Positions 55,835 to 64,000 of a DNA stretch of 64,000 nucleotides are shown here, one piece after another. The stretch covers positions 2,232,001-2,296,000 of the forward strand of contig NZ_CP039435.1 in assembly GCF_005484585.1 (NCBI RefSeq). The letters run 5' to 3'. Both the position numbers and the translations under genes were made by a program. Position 1 is the stretch's first letter. Each line of letters opens with the position of its first letter. The DNA comes from Brevundimonas sp. SGAir0440 (GTDB lineage Bacteria > Pseudomonadota > Alphaproteobacteria > Caulobacterales > Caulobacteraceae). Below the pieces are notes generated by a model. That model was not told the DNA's origin. It saw only the letters and a program-made list of their open reading frames with translations, and did not search any database.

Positions 55835-56423
55835 ATCGGTGCTTACTTCCAATGCGGTCGGAGGACCGCGTCCCTGTGAACCATTTCAAAGACCGAAGGC
55901 CTTCGGGCAAAAAGCCCTCAGGGAACGCAAATCCGCAAAAACGATCGGCCCACGCAGTTGCCCGCGAAGGCCGTTGATATCCCAAGAAGCTGCAAAGAAC
56001 AGTGACTTAGGTCGTTCTTGCGAACCGCGTTTGCAGCGAACTGCACAGCCGGTCCAACAAGAGTGGTGGCTTATGCCTATCGATTCTGATTTCGTCAAGC
56101 GCGCAAACCCGGGCTGAGACAGGATTTCGACGCGGTCTTCCCCGAGGGCTGCGCACGGCGCGACGACACATTCGGCGGCGACGTCGGCGCGTTGCACGCC
56201 CTCTTTATAGTGGATGAGCGCGGCTGCGGCGCGCGATTAACGACTTGCCCCACAGATCCCCAAGTCGTGACACATTCTGGCCGCAACGCGTGGCTGTTGC
56301 GCAACAACCTTGCCATCCCAAGCCAATCGAACGTCGGTTTATTGCTCCGCTTCGTCTTAGCCTGATAGCAGCGCCCCTCCCCGGACCCCCATCCGGGTGC
56401 AGACTGCTAAGGACAAAAGAAAA
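55835..56423. other. Divergent promoter region of the S10 operon and the outer-membrane barrel gene
   Basis: 589 bases with no convincing gene or tRNA. The minus-strand leader of rpsJ has a perfect palindrome ccgaaggccttcgg (55893-55906) next to gggc-aaaaa-gccc (55905-55917), which could form leader hairpins. No classical -35/-10 pair was found on either strand. Confidence 0.55.
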
Positions 56424-57176
56424 ATGAAGACGATCCTCCTCGCCACGGCCGCCGCCGCCCTGTTCGCCGCCCCGGCCTTCGCCCAAGACGCCATCGGTTC
56501 GGTCGGCGTGACCTATTCCAACCCGTCGATCGAAGTCGCCGGCGACGACGTCGACGCCGACGTCTGGACCGTTGACGGCTCGGTCGCCCTGCCGGCCCAG
56601 GACTGGACCGTGACCCTGAACGGCGCGATCGACTACACCAAGGCCTTTGGCGAAGAAGACGTCACCGGCGCCGCCGCCGCTCACCTGACCAAGATGTGGT
56701 CCTCCGACGTCCGCGCCGGCGCCTTCGTCGCCGCCAACGGCATCGGCAGCGGCAACGAGCCGATCTGGACGGTCGGCGCCGAAGCGCAGAAGTATCTGTC
56801 GAACGCCACCCTGACCGGCCAAATCGCCTACACGACCGCCGACAACGTGGACGCCGACATCTGGACCGTCGGCGCCGACGCCGCCTTCTACGTCATGCCG
56901 AACCTGCGCCTGAACGCCGGCGTCGCCTACAACAACGTCGATTTCTCGGGCGGCGACACCGACGCCTGGACCTACGGCGTGGGCGCCGAATACGAGTTCG
57001 AGAACACCCCGTTCTCGCTGGGCGCCGCCTACACCCGCGCCGACATCGATTCGCTGGACGTCGACACTTGGTCGGTCGGCCTGCGCTACTCGTTCGGCGG
57101 CGGTCTGCAAGCGCGTGACCGCGCCGGCGCCAACCTGGGCGTCTCGGCCATCTCCAGCGTCCTGAGCGTCTTCTAA
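56424..57176 (+). CDS. Outer-membrane beta-barrel protein with repeated WTVG strands
   Basis: A 250-residue exported protein. The signal peptide MKTILLATAAAALFAAPAFA is cleaved before QD. The rest alternates amphipathic beta strands, ending RYSFGGG and then a short loop to a terminal SVF aromatic residue, as in outer-membrane proteins. A strand motif recurs at least five times: DADVWTVDGS, EPIWTVGAEA, DADIWTVGAD, DTDAWTYGVG and DVDTWSVGLR. Function is unknown; it looks like a porin-like or adhesin-like small barrel of the alphaproteobacterial type. A strong terminator follows. ATG 56424 was chosen since 56397 lies before the signal peptide. Confidence 0.8.
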   Translation: MKTILLATAAAALFAAPAFAQDAIGSVGVTYSNPSIEVAGDDVDADVWTVDGSVALPAQDWTVTLNGAIDYTKAFGEEDVTGAAAAHLTKMWSSDVRAGAFVAANGIGSGNEPIWTVGAEAQKYLSNATLTGQIAYTTADNVDADIWTVGADAAFYVMPNLRLNAGVAYNNVDFSGGDTDAWTYGVGAEYEFENTPFSLGAAYTRADIDSLDVDTWSVGLRYSFGGGLQARDRAGANLGVSAISSVLSVF

Positions 57177-57202
57177 GCGTCTCGGACCTGATCCATGCGA
57201 AG

Positions 57203-57237
57203 AGCCCCGGCGGAGCAATCCGCCGGGGCTTTTTGTT
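57203..57237 (+). terminator. Strong Rho-independent terminator
   Basis: Twelve-base stem agccccggcgga (57203-57214) with tccgccggggct (57219-57230), loop gcaa, then ttttgttt. It ends the outer-membrane barrel transcript (stop at 57176). Confidence 0.92.
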
Positions 57238-57293
57238 TGGCCGGAAAAGACCCCCGGGGTTCCACGACCGGGGGCCTTCTCGTCGCTCGGGTC

Positions 57294-58181
57294 TTACCGC
57301 CCGATCTGCAGAGTTCCCGATCCGACGACGGAGCGAGAGACCGATCCCGTGGCCGAGGCGACGCGGACGCTGCCCGATCCGGCGATCGCCACGTCCAGAT
57401 CGCGCGTTGCGCCGCCGTAGCGCACATCGCCGGAACCGCCGATGGCGACCGACAGCTTGTCCATTCGGCCCTGCCGCACATTCACACCGCCCGAGCCGCC
57501 GATGGACAGTTCGCTGCGTCCGCCGGCGCTGGCCACCTCGACATTGCCCGATCCGCCGACAGCCGCCTTCAGGGCTCCGGTCGCTCCGGCCGAGATGGAG
57601 CCAGACCCGCCGACGCTGGCGTTCAGCGATCGAGACGTGCCCGCACGGATCGCGCCCGAGCCCCCGAGGCCCAGTTCCAGATCGCCGTCCACATTGGCCA
57701 CGTTCCAGTTGCCGCAGCCGCCATTGTCCAACTCGACCGATCGCGCGCCGCGTCCGACCGAGCCGAAGACCGCGCCGCTGGCGCTGACATCCACGACGCG
57801 CGGCGTGCGCAAGACGATCAGCGGCGCGTCTTCCAGACGGATGCGGCCCAGGTCGCGCACCTCGACGGTCGCGCCCTGCCCCGGCTGGCCCGCATCGCTG
57901 CGACCGGAGTTGCAGCCGCGAATGGCGCTGTTGCCGCCCCACATGCCGTTGCGGCGCAGGCCGCCGTCGATCTTGACGTCATTTCCTTCGCGGCGAACCT
58001 GGATGGCCGGCAAGCGCGTCTGGCCTTGCGTGACCTCGACGCCGATATCCTGACGATCCTCGACGATGACCACCACGCGGGCGACGGCGTTGCGGATCTC
58101 GACCTCGGCGGCCGAAGCGGGCGCGGCGACGAACCCGGTCAGGGCGGCGACGGCGGCGGCGGCGATCAGTGCGGTTTTCAT
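57294..58181 (-). CDS. Secreted DUF2807 (head GIN domain) repeat protein
   Basis: A 295-residue exported protein. Signal peptide: MKTALIAAAAVAALTGFVAAPASA. The mature part is rich in short beta turns with the repeat GGSG(A/S/N/D)(V/I) (for example LGGSGAIRAG, VGGSGSISAG, VGGSGNVEVA, IGGSGGVNVR, IGGSGDVRYG), as in DUF2807 proteins that adopt a beta-helix. Cys pairs are few. Function is unknown; envelope or adhesive structures are typical suggestions. The start at 58181 is the signal-peptide ATG; an earlier frame from 58235 lacks sense. Confidence 0.82.
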   Translation of the reverse strand: MKTALIAAAAVAALTGFVAAPASAAEVEIRNAVARVVVIVEDRQDIGVEVTQGQTRLPAIQVRREGNDVKIDGGLRRNGMWGGNSAIRGCNSGRSDAGQPGQGATVEVRDLGRIRLEDAPLIVLRTPRVVDVSASGAVFGSVGRGARSVELDNGGCGNWNVANVDGDLELGLGGSGAIRAGTSRSLNASVGGSGSISAGATGALKAAVGGSGNVEVASAGGRSELSIGGSGGVNVRQGRMDKLSVAIGGSGDVRYGGATRDLDVAIAGSGSVRVASATGSVSRSVVGSGTLQIGR

Positions 58182-58252
58182 AAGCGGTGTTCCCTTCCCG
58201 AATGTGAGGAGAAGGTGCGCGCCGCCCGCGCCCAAGTCATTTTAACTCGAGG

Positions 58253-59194
58253 TCATGAACTCGAATTAACGCCCCGAGCCCATGACGTCGCGTTCAGCGC
58301 GCCCGCGCCGTCCGCCGCGCCGATCTCCGGCTCGAAGTCGCGCTCGAAGTTGGCGATCTTGCTCTTCATCGCGCCCGCCTTCTTCAGCGCCAGCGACGCG
58401 GCCCAGCGCGCCGCCAGCTCCGGCGTCGTCATGCGGTCGGTGAAGCGCGGCCGCCCGCCCCGGCTGCGGATCACCGCATTGGTGAACAGCGCCCCGTTTC
58501 GGAACCGCGACGGCCAGGTCTGGAAATCCATCGACAGGCTGACGCAGAAACGGTCCAGATTCTCCACCCGGTGCGGCGCATACAGCGGCCAGGTCAGGGC
58601 GCGGCCTGGCTCCAGGTCCATGACCTGCGCGTCCTGTTCGAACGCCAGCGTGTATGGCAGTTCCTCGGTCGTCTGACGCGCGACCACCTGTTCCATATTC
58701 CGCTCGGGCAGATGCCCCTCGTCGCCGGGATAGACGAACAGCCGCTTGCGCCCACGCAGGTGAAACAGCACCACGCCCGCCGCGTCGAAATGATAGGGCA
58801 CCCGCGCCTTGGGCGACGACAGGATCAGTTGCCCCGCGTTCCGCACCGCCCGCATTCCCAGATAGGTCGCCTGGATCGCGGCGAAATCCTTCATCGCCGC
58901 CGCCCACAGCTCGGGCCAACCCGTCTCGACCCCACGCAGATTGACCCACAACCGACCCTGTTTGATCGCCTCCAGCAGCTCCTCGCCCGACAGCCGCCCG
59001 CGCGCGCCGGTGCGCAAGGACACCTGCCCCTCCTCGTCGTAGTCATACAGGTTGATGTCGAAAAGCTCCGCCGGATAGCGATCCAGCACGGCGGCCAGCG
59101 CCGCATCCTCGGCGAACCCTTGCTCGATCAGGGTGTGGGCGTGGGTCTTGGCCTCGGCGATCGGGCCCGGATAGCGTGTGCGACGTTGGGTCAT
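58253..59194 (-). CDS. JmjC/cupin-like oxygenase-fold protein
   Basis: A 313-residue protein. The core YHFDAAGVVLFHLRGRKRLF has the H-x-D pair of JmjC/cupin_8-type iron(II) hydroxylases, with FVYPGD and a later APHRVENLDRFCVSLSMDF that supplies the distal His. These are the classic two-His-one-Asp iron ligands. Such enzymes hydroxylate protein side chains, but the substrate here is unknown. It lies 10 bases after the acyltransferase gene on the minus strand, so the two are probably one transcript. Confidence 0.75.
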   Translation of the reverse strand: MTQRRTRYPGPIAEAKTHAHTLIEQGFAEDAALAAVLDRYPAELFDINLYDYDEEGQVSLRTGARGRLSGEELLEAIKQGRLWVNLRGVETGWPELWAAAMKDFAAIQATYLGMRAVRNAGQLILSSPKARVPYHFDAAGVVLFHLRGRKRLFVYPGDEGHLPERNMEQVVARQTTEELPYTLAFEQDAQVMDLEPGRALTWPLYAPHRVENLDRFCVSLSMDFQTWPSRFRNGALFTNAVIRSRGGRPRFTDRMTTPELAARWAASLALKKAGAMKSKIANFERDFEPEIGAADGAGALNATSWARGVNSSS

Positions 59195-59204
59195 GCCGAT
59201 ATCC

Positions 59205-60365
59205 TCAAACGTGGGCGACGCGCGCTGGCGTCTTCTTCTTGGCGGCCGCCTTCTGGACAGCCGAACGTGCGGCCACCGCCGCCCCCCTCAGCCGCCCGAC
59301 CGGCGTCGGCTCGCAGGCTTCGATCGTGGCCCAGCGCCGACGCAGCGACGCCCGCACCGCCTCGCCGCGCCCGCCCGCCCTGTTCAACGCCGCCACCGTG
59401 ATGTCGCCCAGCGCCCGGCCCACGCCGGGCTGCATCACCACGGCTTCGCGCACCGTCTGGCGCGCATTGACGAAGTACTTCTTGTAGGTCTCGCCCTCGA
59501 AGCCGAAGTCGAACACCCGGAAGCCCTCGGCCGCCGCCAGCCGCATTGTGTCCATGCTCAGCAGTATGCCCGGCGAACACCGCGCCAGCCTCGGCTCATA
59601 GGCCGGGAACCAGAAATGGTAATGCCGCCCGGCGTGCAGCGAGAACTCGATCGCCACCAGCTTGTCGCCCGCATGCATGGCCGCCATCGAGGCGCCGAAG
59701 TCTTCTCGCGGCTCGCTCATCAGCGCGTGCAGCAGATCCCGCGTCCAGCCGCAGGCGAAGATGTCGTGCAGGCCCGAGCGCCGATACTGCGCCGCCTTCA
59801 GCGCGATCAGATGATCCAGCAGCGCCGGGTCTCTGAGACCCCGCTCCACCTGGATAGGCCCCAGTTCCGCCTCCAGGCTGCGACGCGCCCGCTCCTTGTC
59901 CTTGAAGTATTTGCCGAAGGTCTTGCGACGCTCGGCGTACCAGTCGTCATAGCCCGCCTCGGGCATGGCCACCTGCACGGTCTCACGCGCCTGGCCCGTT
60001 TCGCCCGCGCCGATCCAGCCGGGCACGTTCAGCCGCTTGGCTTTCAACAGCCGCGCCACCTCTTCCAACGTAATGGTCTCGTCCGCCGGGGCGATGACGC
60101 CGTGATAGTCGTTCATGGGCGCGCCCAGCGGCTGCACCGCTCCGCCGCGTCGCTGATGCGGGAAGAAGCCGACGATCTCGCCATCTCGCCGGAACACGGC
60201 GATCGCCGCGCCGGGGCAGACTCGCGAGGCGATCTCGGCATAGTCCCAGCGGAAATACGGGCTGCCCAGATCGGGATTGCCAGCCGTCAACGCACGCCAC
60301 AGGGCAACCGCGGCGGCGTCCATCGCCGCCGCGTCCATGATCTCGACCTGCAGCATTCCGGCCAT
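59205..60365 (-). CDS. CelD/BcsL- or FemAB-like GNAT acyltransferase
   Basis: A 386-residue two-lobed GNAT protein. VEIMDAAAMDAAAVALWRAL starts the first lobe; WYAERRKTFGKYFKDKERAR, then LVAIEFSLHAGRHYHFWFPA and FRVFDFGFEGETYKKYFVN in the second lobe, match the Acetyltransf_6 (CelD/BcsL) family. Relatives modify polysaccharides or peptidoglycan; HfsK of Caulobacter, which modifies holdfast, is in this wide group, but I cannot show orthology. The ATG at 60365 has an agagga site six bases upstream; 60371 and 60356 are alternatives. An Ala/Arg/Lys tail ends the protein. Confidence 0.82.
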   Translation of the reverse strand: MAGMLQVEIMDAAAMDAAAVALWRALTAGNPDLGSPYFRWDYAEIASRVCPGAAIAVFRRDGEIVGFFPHQRRGGAVQPLGAPMNDYHGVIAPADETITLEEVARLLKAKRLNVPGWIGAGETGQARETVQVAMPEAGYDDWYAERRKTFGKYFKDKERARRSLEAELGPIQVERGLRDPALLDHLIALKAAQYRRSGLHDIFACGWTRDLLHALMSEPREDFGASMAAMHAGDKLVAIEFSLHAGRHYHFWFPAYEPRLARCSPGILLSMDTMRLAAAEGFRVFDFGFEGETYKKYFVNARQTVREAVVMQPGVGRALGDITVAALNRAGGRGEAVRASLRRRWATIEACEPTPVGRLRGAAVAARSAVQKAAAKKKTPARVAHV

Positions 60366-60514
60366 ACGCATCCTCTCGGGGCCCTGCGCAGCAAGGTCCA
60401 TTCCACATCGCACCCTGCCCCATGCGCGTTTCGTCAGGGTTCACCGGCATGGTGAACGCGCGTTGACGGAGCCGCGGTCGCCCTGGCGCGTTTGAGTGAC
60501 CCAAGGAGAAGACC

Positions 60515-60676
60515 ATGACCGATCAACGCCCTGACAGCCAAGCCGTCGAAAACGAAAACCTGCGACCGGACGGCGAAGGCCAGCCGCCGCGCCCGGCGAC
60601 CGAGCCCAAGGGTTCGAAGGATTCGTCCAACTCCGGCGAAACCGAAACCGACCCCGCGACCGGCGAACCGAACTGA
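60515..60676 (+). CDS. Small acidic, disordered 53-residue protein
   Basis: MTDQRPDSQAVENENLRPDG begins a 53-residue frame with no hydrophobic core, rich in Pro, Glu, Asp, Gly, Ser and Thr, ending GEPN. A strong site aaggagaa (60502-60509) with good spacing supports translation. No family is recognised. It lies before the L,D-transpeptidase gene by 38 bases and could be in the same transcript. Confidence 0.7.
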   Translation: MTDQRPDSQAVENENLRPDGEGQPPRPATEPKGSKDSSNSGETETDPATGEPN

Positions 60677-60714
60677 ACACCGACCACCTGCACTCACCGT
60701 CTCGAAAGTCTCTT

Positions 60715-61782
60715 ATGAACCGTCCCGCCTACCTCGCCGCACTCGCTGTTCTTTCTCTGGGCGCCTGTTCGCCGAAGGAAGAGAACACAGCCGCCCCAGC
60801 GGCGCAGAAGGCCGAGGCCGCGCAAGTGGGCCAGACCGGCCCGCTCTCTCGAGACGCCATCGAAAACACCGCCTATGCGCCGCCGCCTAGCGCGCAAGAG
60901 GGCCAGCCCGCTGCTCCGAATGCCGCCCAGCAGCAGCCGCAACCCGCCCTGATCCGCGCCCAGGTGCTGCTGGAACGCGCCCGCTTCTCGCCCGGCGCGA
61001 TCGACGGACTGGCGGGGTCGAACATGCGTCAGGCGATCTCGGCGTTTCAGGAGGCCAACGGCATGACGGTGAACGGCCAGTTGAACGCCGACGTGATGGG
61101 CCGACTGCGCGCCGCCGCCGGACCGGGCGCTGTGACCACCACCTACACCATCACCCAGCAGGACATCGCCGGCCCCTACCTCGGCATCGTTCCCACGGAG
61201 TTGGAAGCTCAGGGTCAGGCGGCCCACATGGGCTACGCCAATATCGTCGAGGCCTTGGCCGAGCGCTTCCACGTCACCGAGGCCTTGCTGCGCGCCATGA
61301 ACCCCGGCGCCGACTTCAATCGCGTGGGCCAGGGCCTGCTTGTCCCCGCCGTCAACACCGCCCCCCTGCCCGCCGACGTGGACCACATCGACGTCGATAA
61401 GAGCGAAGGCTCGGTCAAGGCGTTCGACGCCGACGGCAAGCTGATCGCCTACTTCCCCGCCACCATCGGCAGCGGCGACAACCCGACGCCAACCGGCACG
61501 GTCAAGGTCAACGGCGTGGCGCGGAACCCGGACTACACCTACGACCCGTCGAAACTCAGCTATGGCGACGGCAAGAAGAAGGTCGTCGTCAAACCCGGTC
61601 CGAACAATCCGGTCGGCGTCGTCTGGATCGACCTGAACAAGCCCAGCTACGGCATCCACGGCACGCCGGACCCGCATCTGGTCGGCAAGACGGCCTCGCA
61701 CGGCTGCGTGCGCCTGACCAACTGGGACGCCTGGATGCTGGCCGACAAGGTCAAGCCGGGCGTCACCGTCCGCTTTATCTAG
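60715..61782 (+). CDS. L,D-transpeptidase lipoprotein
   Basis: A 355-residue envelope enzyme. Lipobox LGAC at residues 15-18. A Pro/Gln/Ala-rich linker (about 20-85) leads to a PG_binding_1 domain (FSPGAIDGLAGSNMRQAISAF) and a middle LysM-like or unrecognised part. The YkuD domain closes the protein with SHGCVRLTN, nucleophile Cys331 and the preceding HGT. It forms 3-3 cross-links or attaches proteins to peptidoglycan. Its stop overlaps the convergent carboxylesterase gene by four bases. Confidence 0.95.
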   Translation: MNRPAYLAALAVLSLGACSPKEENTAAPAAQKAEAAQVGQTGPLSRDAIENTAYAPPPSAQEGQPAAPNAAQQQPQPALIRAQVLLERARFSPGAIDGLAGSNMRQAISAFQEANGMTVNGQLNADVMGRLRAAAGPGAVTTTYTITQQDIAGPYLGIVPTELEAQGQAAHMGYANIVEALAERFHVTEALLRAMNPGADFNRVGQGLLVPAVNTAPLPADVDHIDVDKSEGSVKAFDADGKLIAYFPATIGSGDNPTPTGTVKVNGVARNPDYTYDPSKLSYGDGKKKVVVKPGPNNPVGVVWIDLNKPSYGIHGTPDPHLVGKTASHGCVRLTNWDAWMLADKVKPGVTVRFI

Positions 61783-63374
61783 TGGACGGCGCCGAACGGC
61801 GTCCCGTCCCAGAAGTCGCAGTGATGGCGTTCGAAGAAGCCGTCGTCCATGACATCGCCCTCCGGCTTGAACACCCGCACCGGCCCCGCACCCTCGACGC
61901 GGGGCCATTCGGCGGCGAAGGCCGAACGGCCGAACGTGGCCCACATCTTCTGCATCCGTTCCGACAGCGCCTTCTGTTCAGGCGTGAACCGCTTGGGATC
62001 AGCAAACACCCAGCGCGTTCCGAACACATAGGCCAGCTCGCTGGCGTGATAGGCGCCCAGGTCCAGACCGACGATCCGATCCGGCAAGACGAACGGCGCC
62101 CCGCGATCGGCGAACTCATAGCCCCACACCGGCACATGCTGGGCCAAAAGGCGTCGCAAGGCCTGTGACGGACAGGCGAACCTCTGGTCCGTGAAGTTCG
62201 CAGCGATGGCATAGGCGGGCCCGTCCTCACCCACCGGATAGCGCGCCAGCACTCGCTCGCCCTGATCGCCGTACATCCAGATCGTCTCCTTCTGATAGCG
62301 ATCCATATCCTGCACCTCGTTGGCGAACAGCCGCCCCTCATCGAGGTTCGTCCCGACGAGGACGGGCACGCGCGTGAACCGCCCCTCGCGGATCGCGACC
62401 GCCGGACTTTCCGGCACAGTGGCGTCGGTGTGCACCGGCCCCCATGATCCCGGCCCGTTGATGCCCGCTCTCAATGACGCCGCGCGCGACAGCCGCCAGG
62501 CCGGCAGCGCCTTCAGGCACGCGATCTGATCCTCGCCCGTGCAGCCCAGCCTTTCGGCGAACATCGGCCCCGACTGGGCCGCGTCCTGCGCCCTGACCAG
62601 GGACGACGGCTCCAGGCACCCGCCGCTCTGCATGATGACCCGTTGATACAGCCCCTCCGATTGCGGCGACGCCATCAGATAACAGGCCGTCCAGGCCCCC
62701 GCGCTCTCGGCGAACAGGGTGACGTCGCCCGGATCGCCGCCGAAGGCTGCAATGTTCCGATGCACCCACTTCAGCGCCGCCTGCTGATCCATCAGGCCGA
62801 AATTGCCGCCGAAGCCTTCGCCGGTCGCCTGAAACCCCGGATGCGCCAGCCAGCCCAGCGCGCCGAGCCGATAGTTCATAGTCACGACTACGCGACCCTG
62901 CTCGCGCGCCAGTTTCGACGGGTCGTAGTTGGCGCCCGCCCCCACGGTGAAGGCGCCGCCGGGAATATAGACCATCACCGGCCGCGCCTCGGCCGCCTCC
63001 CCGCCCGGCGCATAGATGTTCAGATACAGACAGTCCTCTGACCCGACGACGATGCCGCCGCCGCCGCCCAGGATCGAACGACGCCCGATCGCCTGGGTGC
63101 AGTCCGCACCGATCCGCGTCGCATCCCGAACGCCCTGCCAGGCCTCGACCGGCTGCGGCGCACGCCAACGCAGATCGCCGACCGGCGGCGCCGCGAACGG
63201 CACGCCGAGGAACGCGCGCGTCCCCGCCCCCTCGACGCCGCGCACCGTCCCGGCTTCGGTCGTCGCCAATATCGGCTCGGCGTCCTTGGCGAACCGGACC
63301 TGATCGACCTTGCCGGGATGGGTGGCGCAGGCCGACAGGGCGACAAGACACGCAAGCAACGAGATCAGACGCAT
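61779..63374 (-). CDS. Type-B carboxylesterase lipoprotein
   Basis: A 531-residue alpha/beta-hydrolase. Lipobox LSAC gives Cys16. The type-B hallmarks are SEDCLYLNIY near residue 112 (first disulfide-region motif) and the nucleophile elbow FAESAGA with Ser224; the usual first Gly of GESAG is Ala here. The oxyanion Gly pair is YIPGGAF. It hydrolyses esters; substrate is unknown. Convergent with the L,D-transpeptidase; 176 bases before it on the minus strand is the tuf terminator. Confidence 0.92.
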   Translation of the reverse strand: MRLISLLACLVALSACATHPGKVDQVRFAKDAEPILATTEAGTVRGVEGAGTRAFLGVPFAAPPVGDLRWRAPQPVEAWQGVRDATRIGADCTQAIGRRSILGGGGGIVVGSEDCLYLNIYAPGGEAAEARPVMVYIPGGAFTVGAGANYDPSKLAREQGRVVVTMNYRLGALGWLAHPGFQATGEGFGGNFGLMDQQAALKWVHRNIAAFGGDPGDVTLFAESAGAWTACYLMASPQSEGLYQRVIMQSGGCLEPSSLVRAQDAAQSGPMFAERLGCTGEDQIACLKALPAWRLSRAASLRAGINGPGSWGPVHTDATVPESPAVAIREGRFTRVPVLVGTNLDEGRLFANEVQDMDRYQKETIWMYGDQGERVLARYPVGEDGPAYAIAANFTDQRFACPSQALRRLLAQHVPVWGYEFADRGAPFVLPDRIVGLDLGAYHASELAYVFGTRWVFADPKRFTPEQKALSERMQKMWATFGRSAFAAEWPRVEGAGPVRVFKPEGDVMDDGFFERHHCDFWDGTPFGAVH

Positions 63375-63452
63375 CTTGAACCTTGGCTGTTGGGCAGACG
63401 GTCCTAACGCCTGAACGTCCGGCCCGTTGCGGGCGCCGATCGCCCAAACAGC

Positions 63453-63482
63453 AAAACGGCCCCCGGATGGCTCCGGGGGCCG
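63453..63482 (-). terminator. Rho-independent terminator after tuf
   Basis: Eleven-base stem cggcccccgga (63457-63467) with tccgggggccg (63472-63482), followed on the minus strand by TTTTGCTG. It lies 73 bases past the tuf stop. Confidence 0.88.
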
Positions 63483-63555
63483 CTCTGTTACGCGACTTTG
63501 TATCCAACCGGCCTCAAGCAGCGCGTGAGCGCGTCAGGCCGAAAGGGATGTCGGC

Positions 63556-64000
<445 letters not shown>

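Overview
The window is a GC-rich chromosomal segment (about two thirds G+C in most coding lines) from an alphaproteobacterium. Caulobacterales is likely and Brevundimonas is my best guess. Reasons are the family-level look of the proteins, a ribosomal cluster without infA or rpmJ in the visible part, an RNase E ending in a GWWRR tail of the type known from Caulobacter, and dense genes with many one- to four-base overlaps. No rRNA, tRNA, CRISPR array, insertion sequence or prophage was seen.

Region 1 (1-16.5 kb) is genome maintenance and core metabolism: topA (5' end cut off), mutL, an AT-richer island with three small genes, a low-molecular-weight tyrosine phosphatase, rsmD, a TMEM175-type channel, a GFA protein, a large-subunit pseudouridine synthase, tadA, aroB-aroK, xerD, a DUF1902/HicA toxin-antitoxin pair, and accA. 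Two copies of a palindromic intergenic repeat follow topA and the phosphatase. A different palindrome sits inside the linker of mutL.

Region 2 (16.5-29 kb) holds a stand-alone response regulator with a helical partner, an Atm1-like ABC exporter, threonine aldolase, an MscS channel, an ATP-dependent DNA ligase, an RcnB-like protein, a hybrid histidine kinase, BolA, a J-domain protein, an SDR enzyme and a cell-wall amidase. Region 3 (29-40.8 kb) holds rne, a secreted M48 metalloprotease with TPRs, a DsbA-like protein, a TPR protein, a nucleotide pyrophosphatase-like lipoprotein, an ABC transporter pair, a LysR regulator and a GNAT enzyme.

Region 4 (40.8-55.8 kb, all minus strand) is the S10-spc-alpha ribosomal cluster from rpsJ to rplQ, with secY, adk and rpoA. 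An unexpected TonB-family gene lies between adk and rpsM. Region 5 (56-64 kb) is envelope-oriented: an outer-membrane barrel, a DUF2807 protein, a CelD/FemAB-like acyltransferase with a JmjC/cupin-like partner, an L,D-transpeptidase, a carboxylesterase lipoprotein, and the 3' part of tuf, which has the same orientation as the ribosomal cluster but lies 7.7 kb upstream of it.

The best candidate for an undescribed system is the two-gene unit at 5039-6219. It pairs a Panacea/SocA-like protein with a proteasome-type Ntn hydrolase that starts Met-Thr. The genes are translationally coupled and sit in DNA of clearly lower GC than both neighbours.
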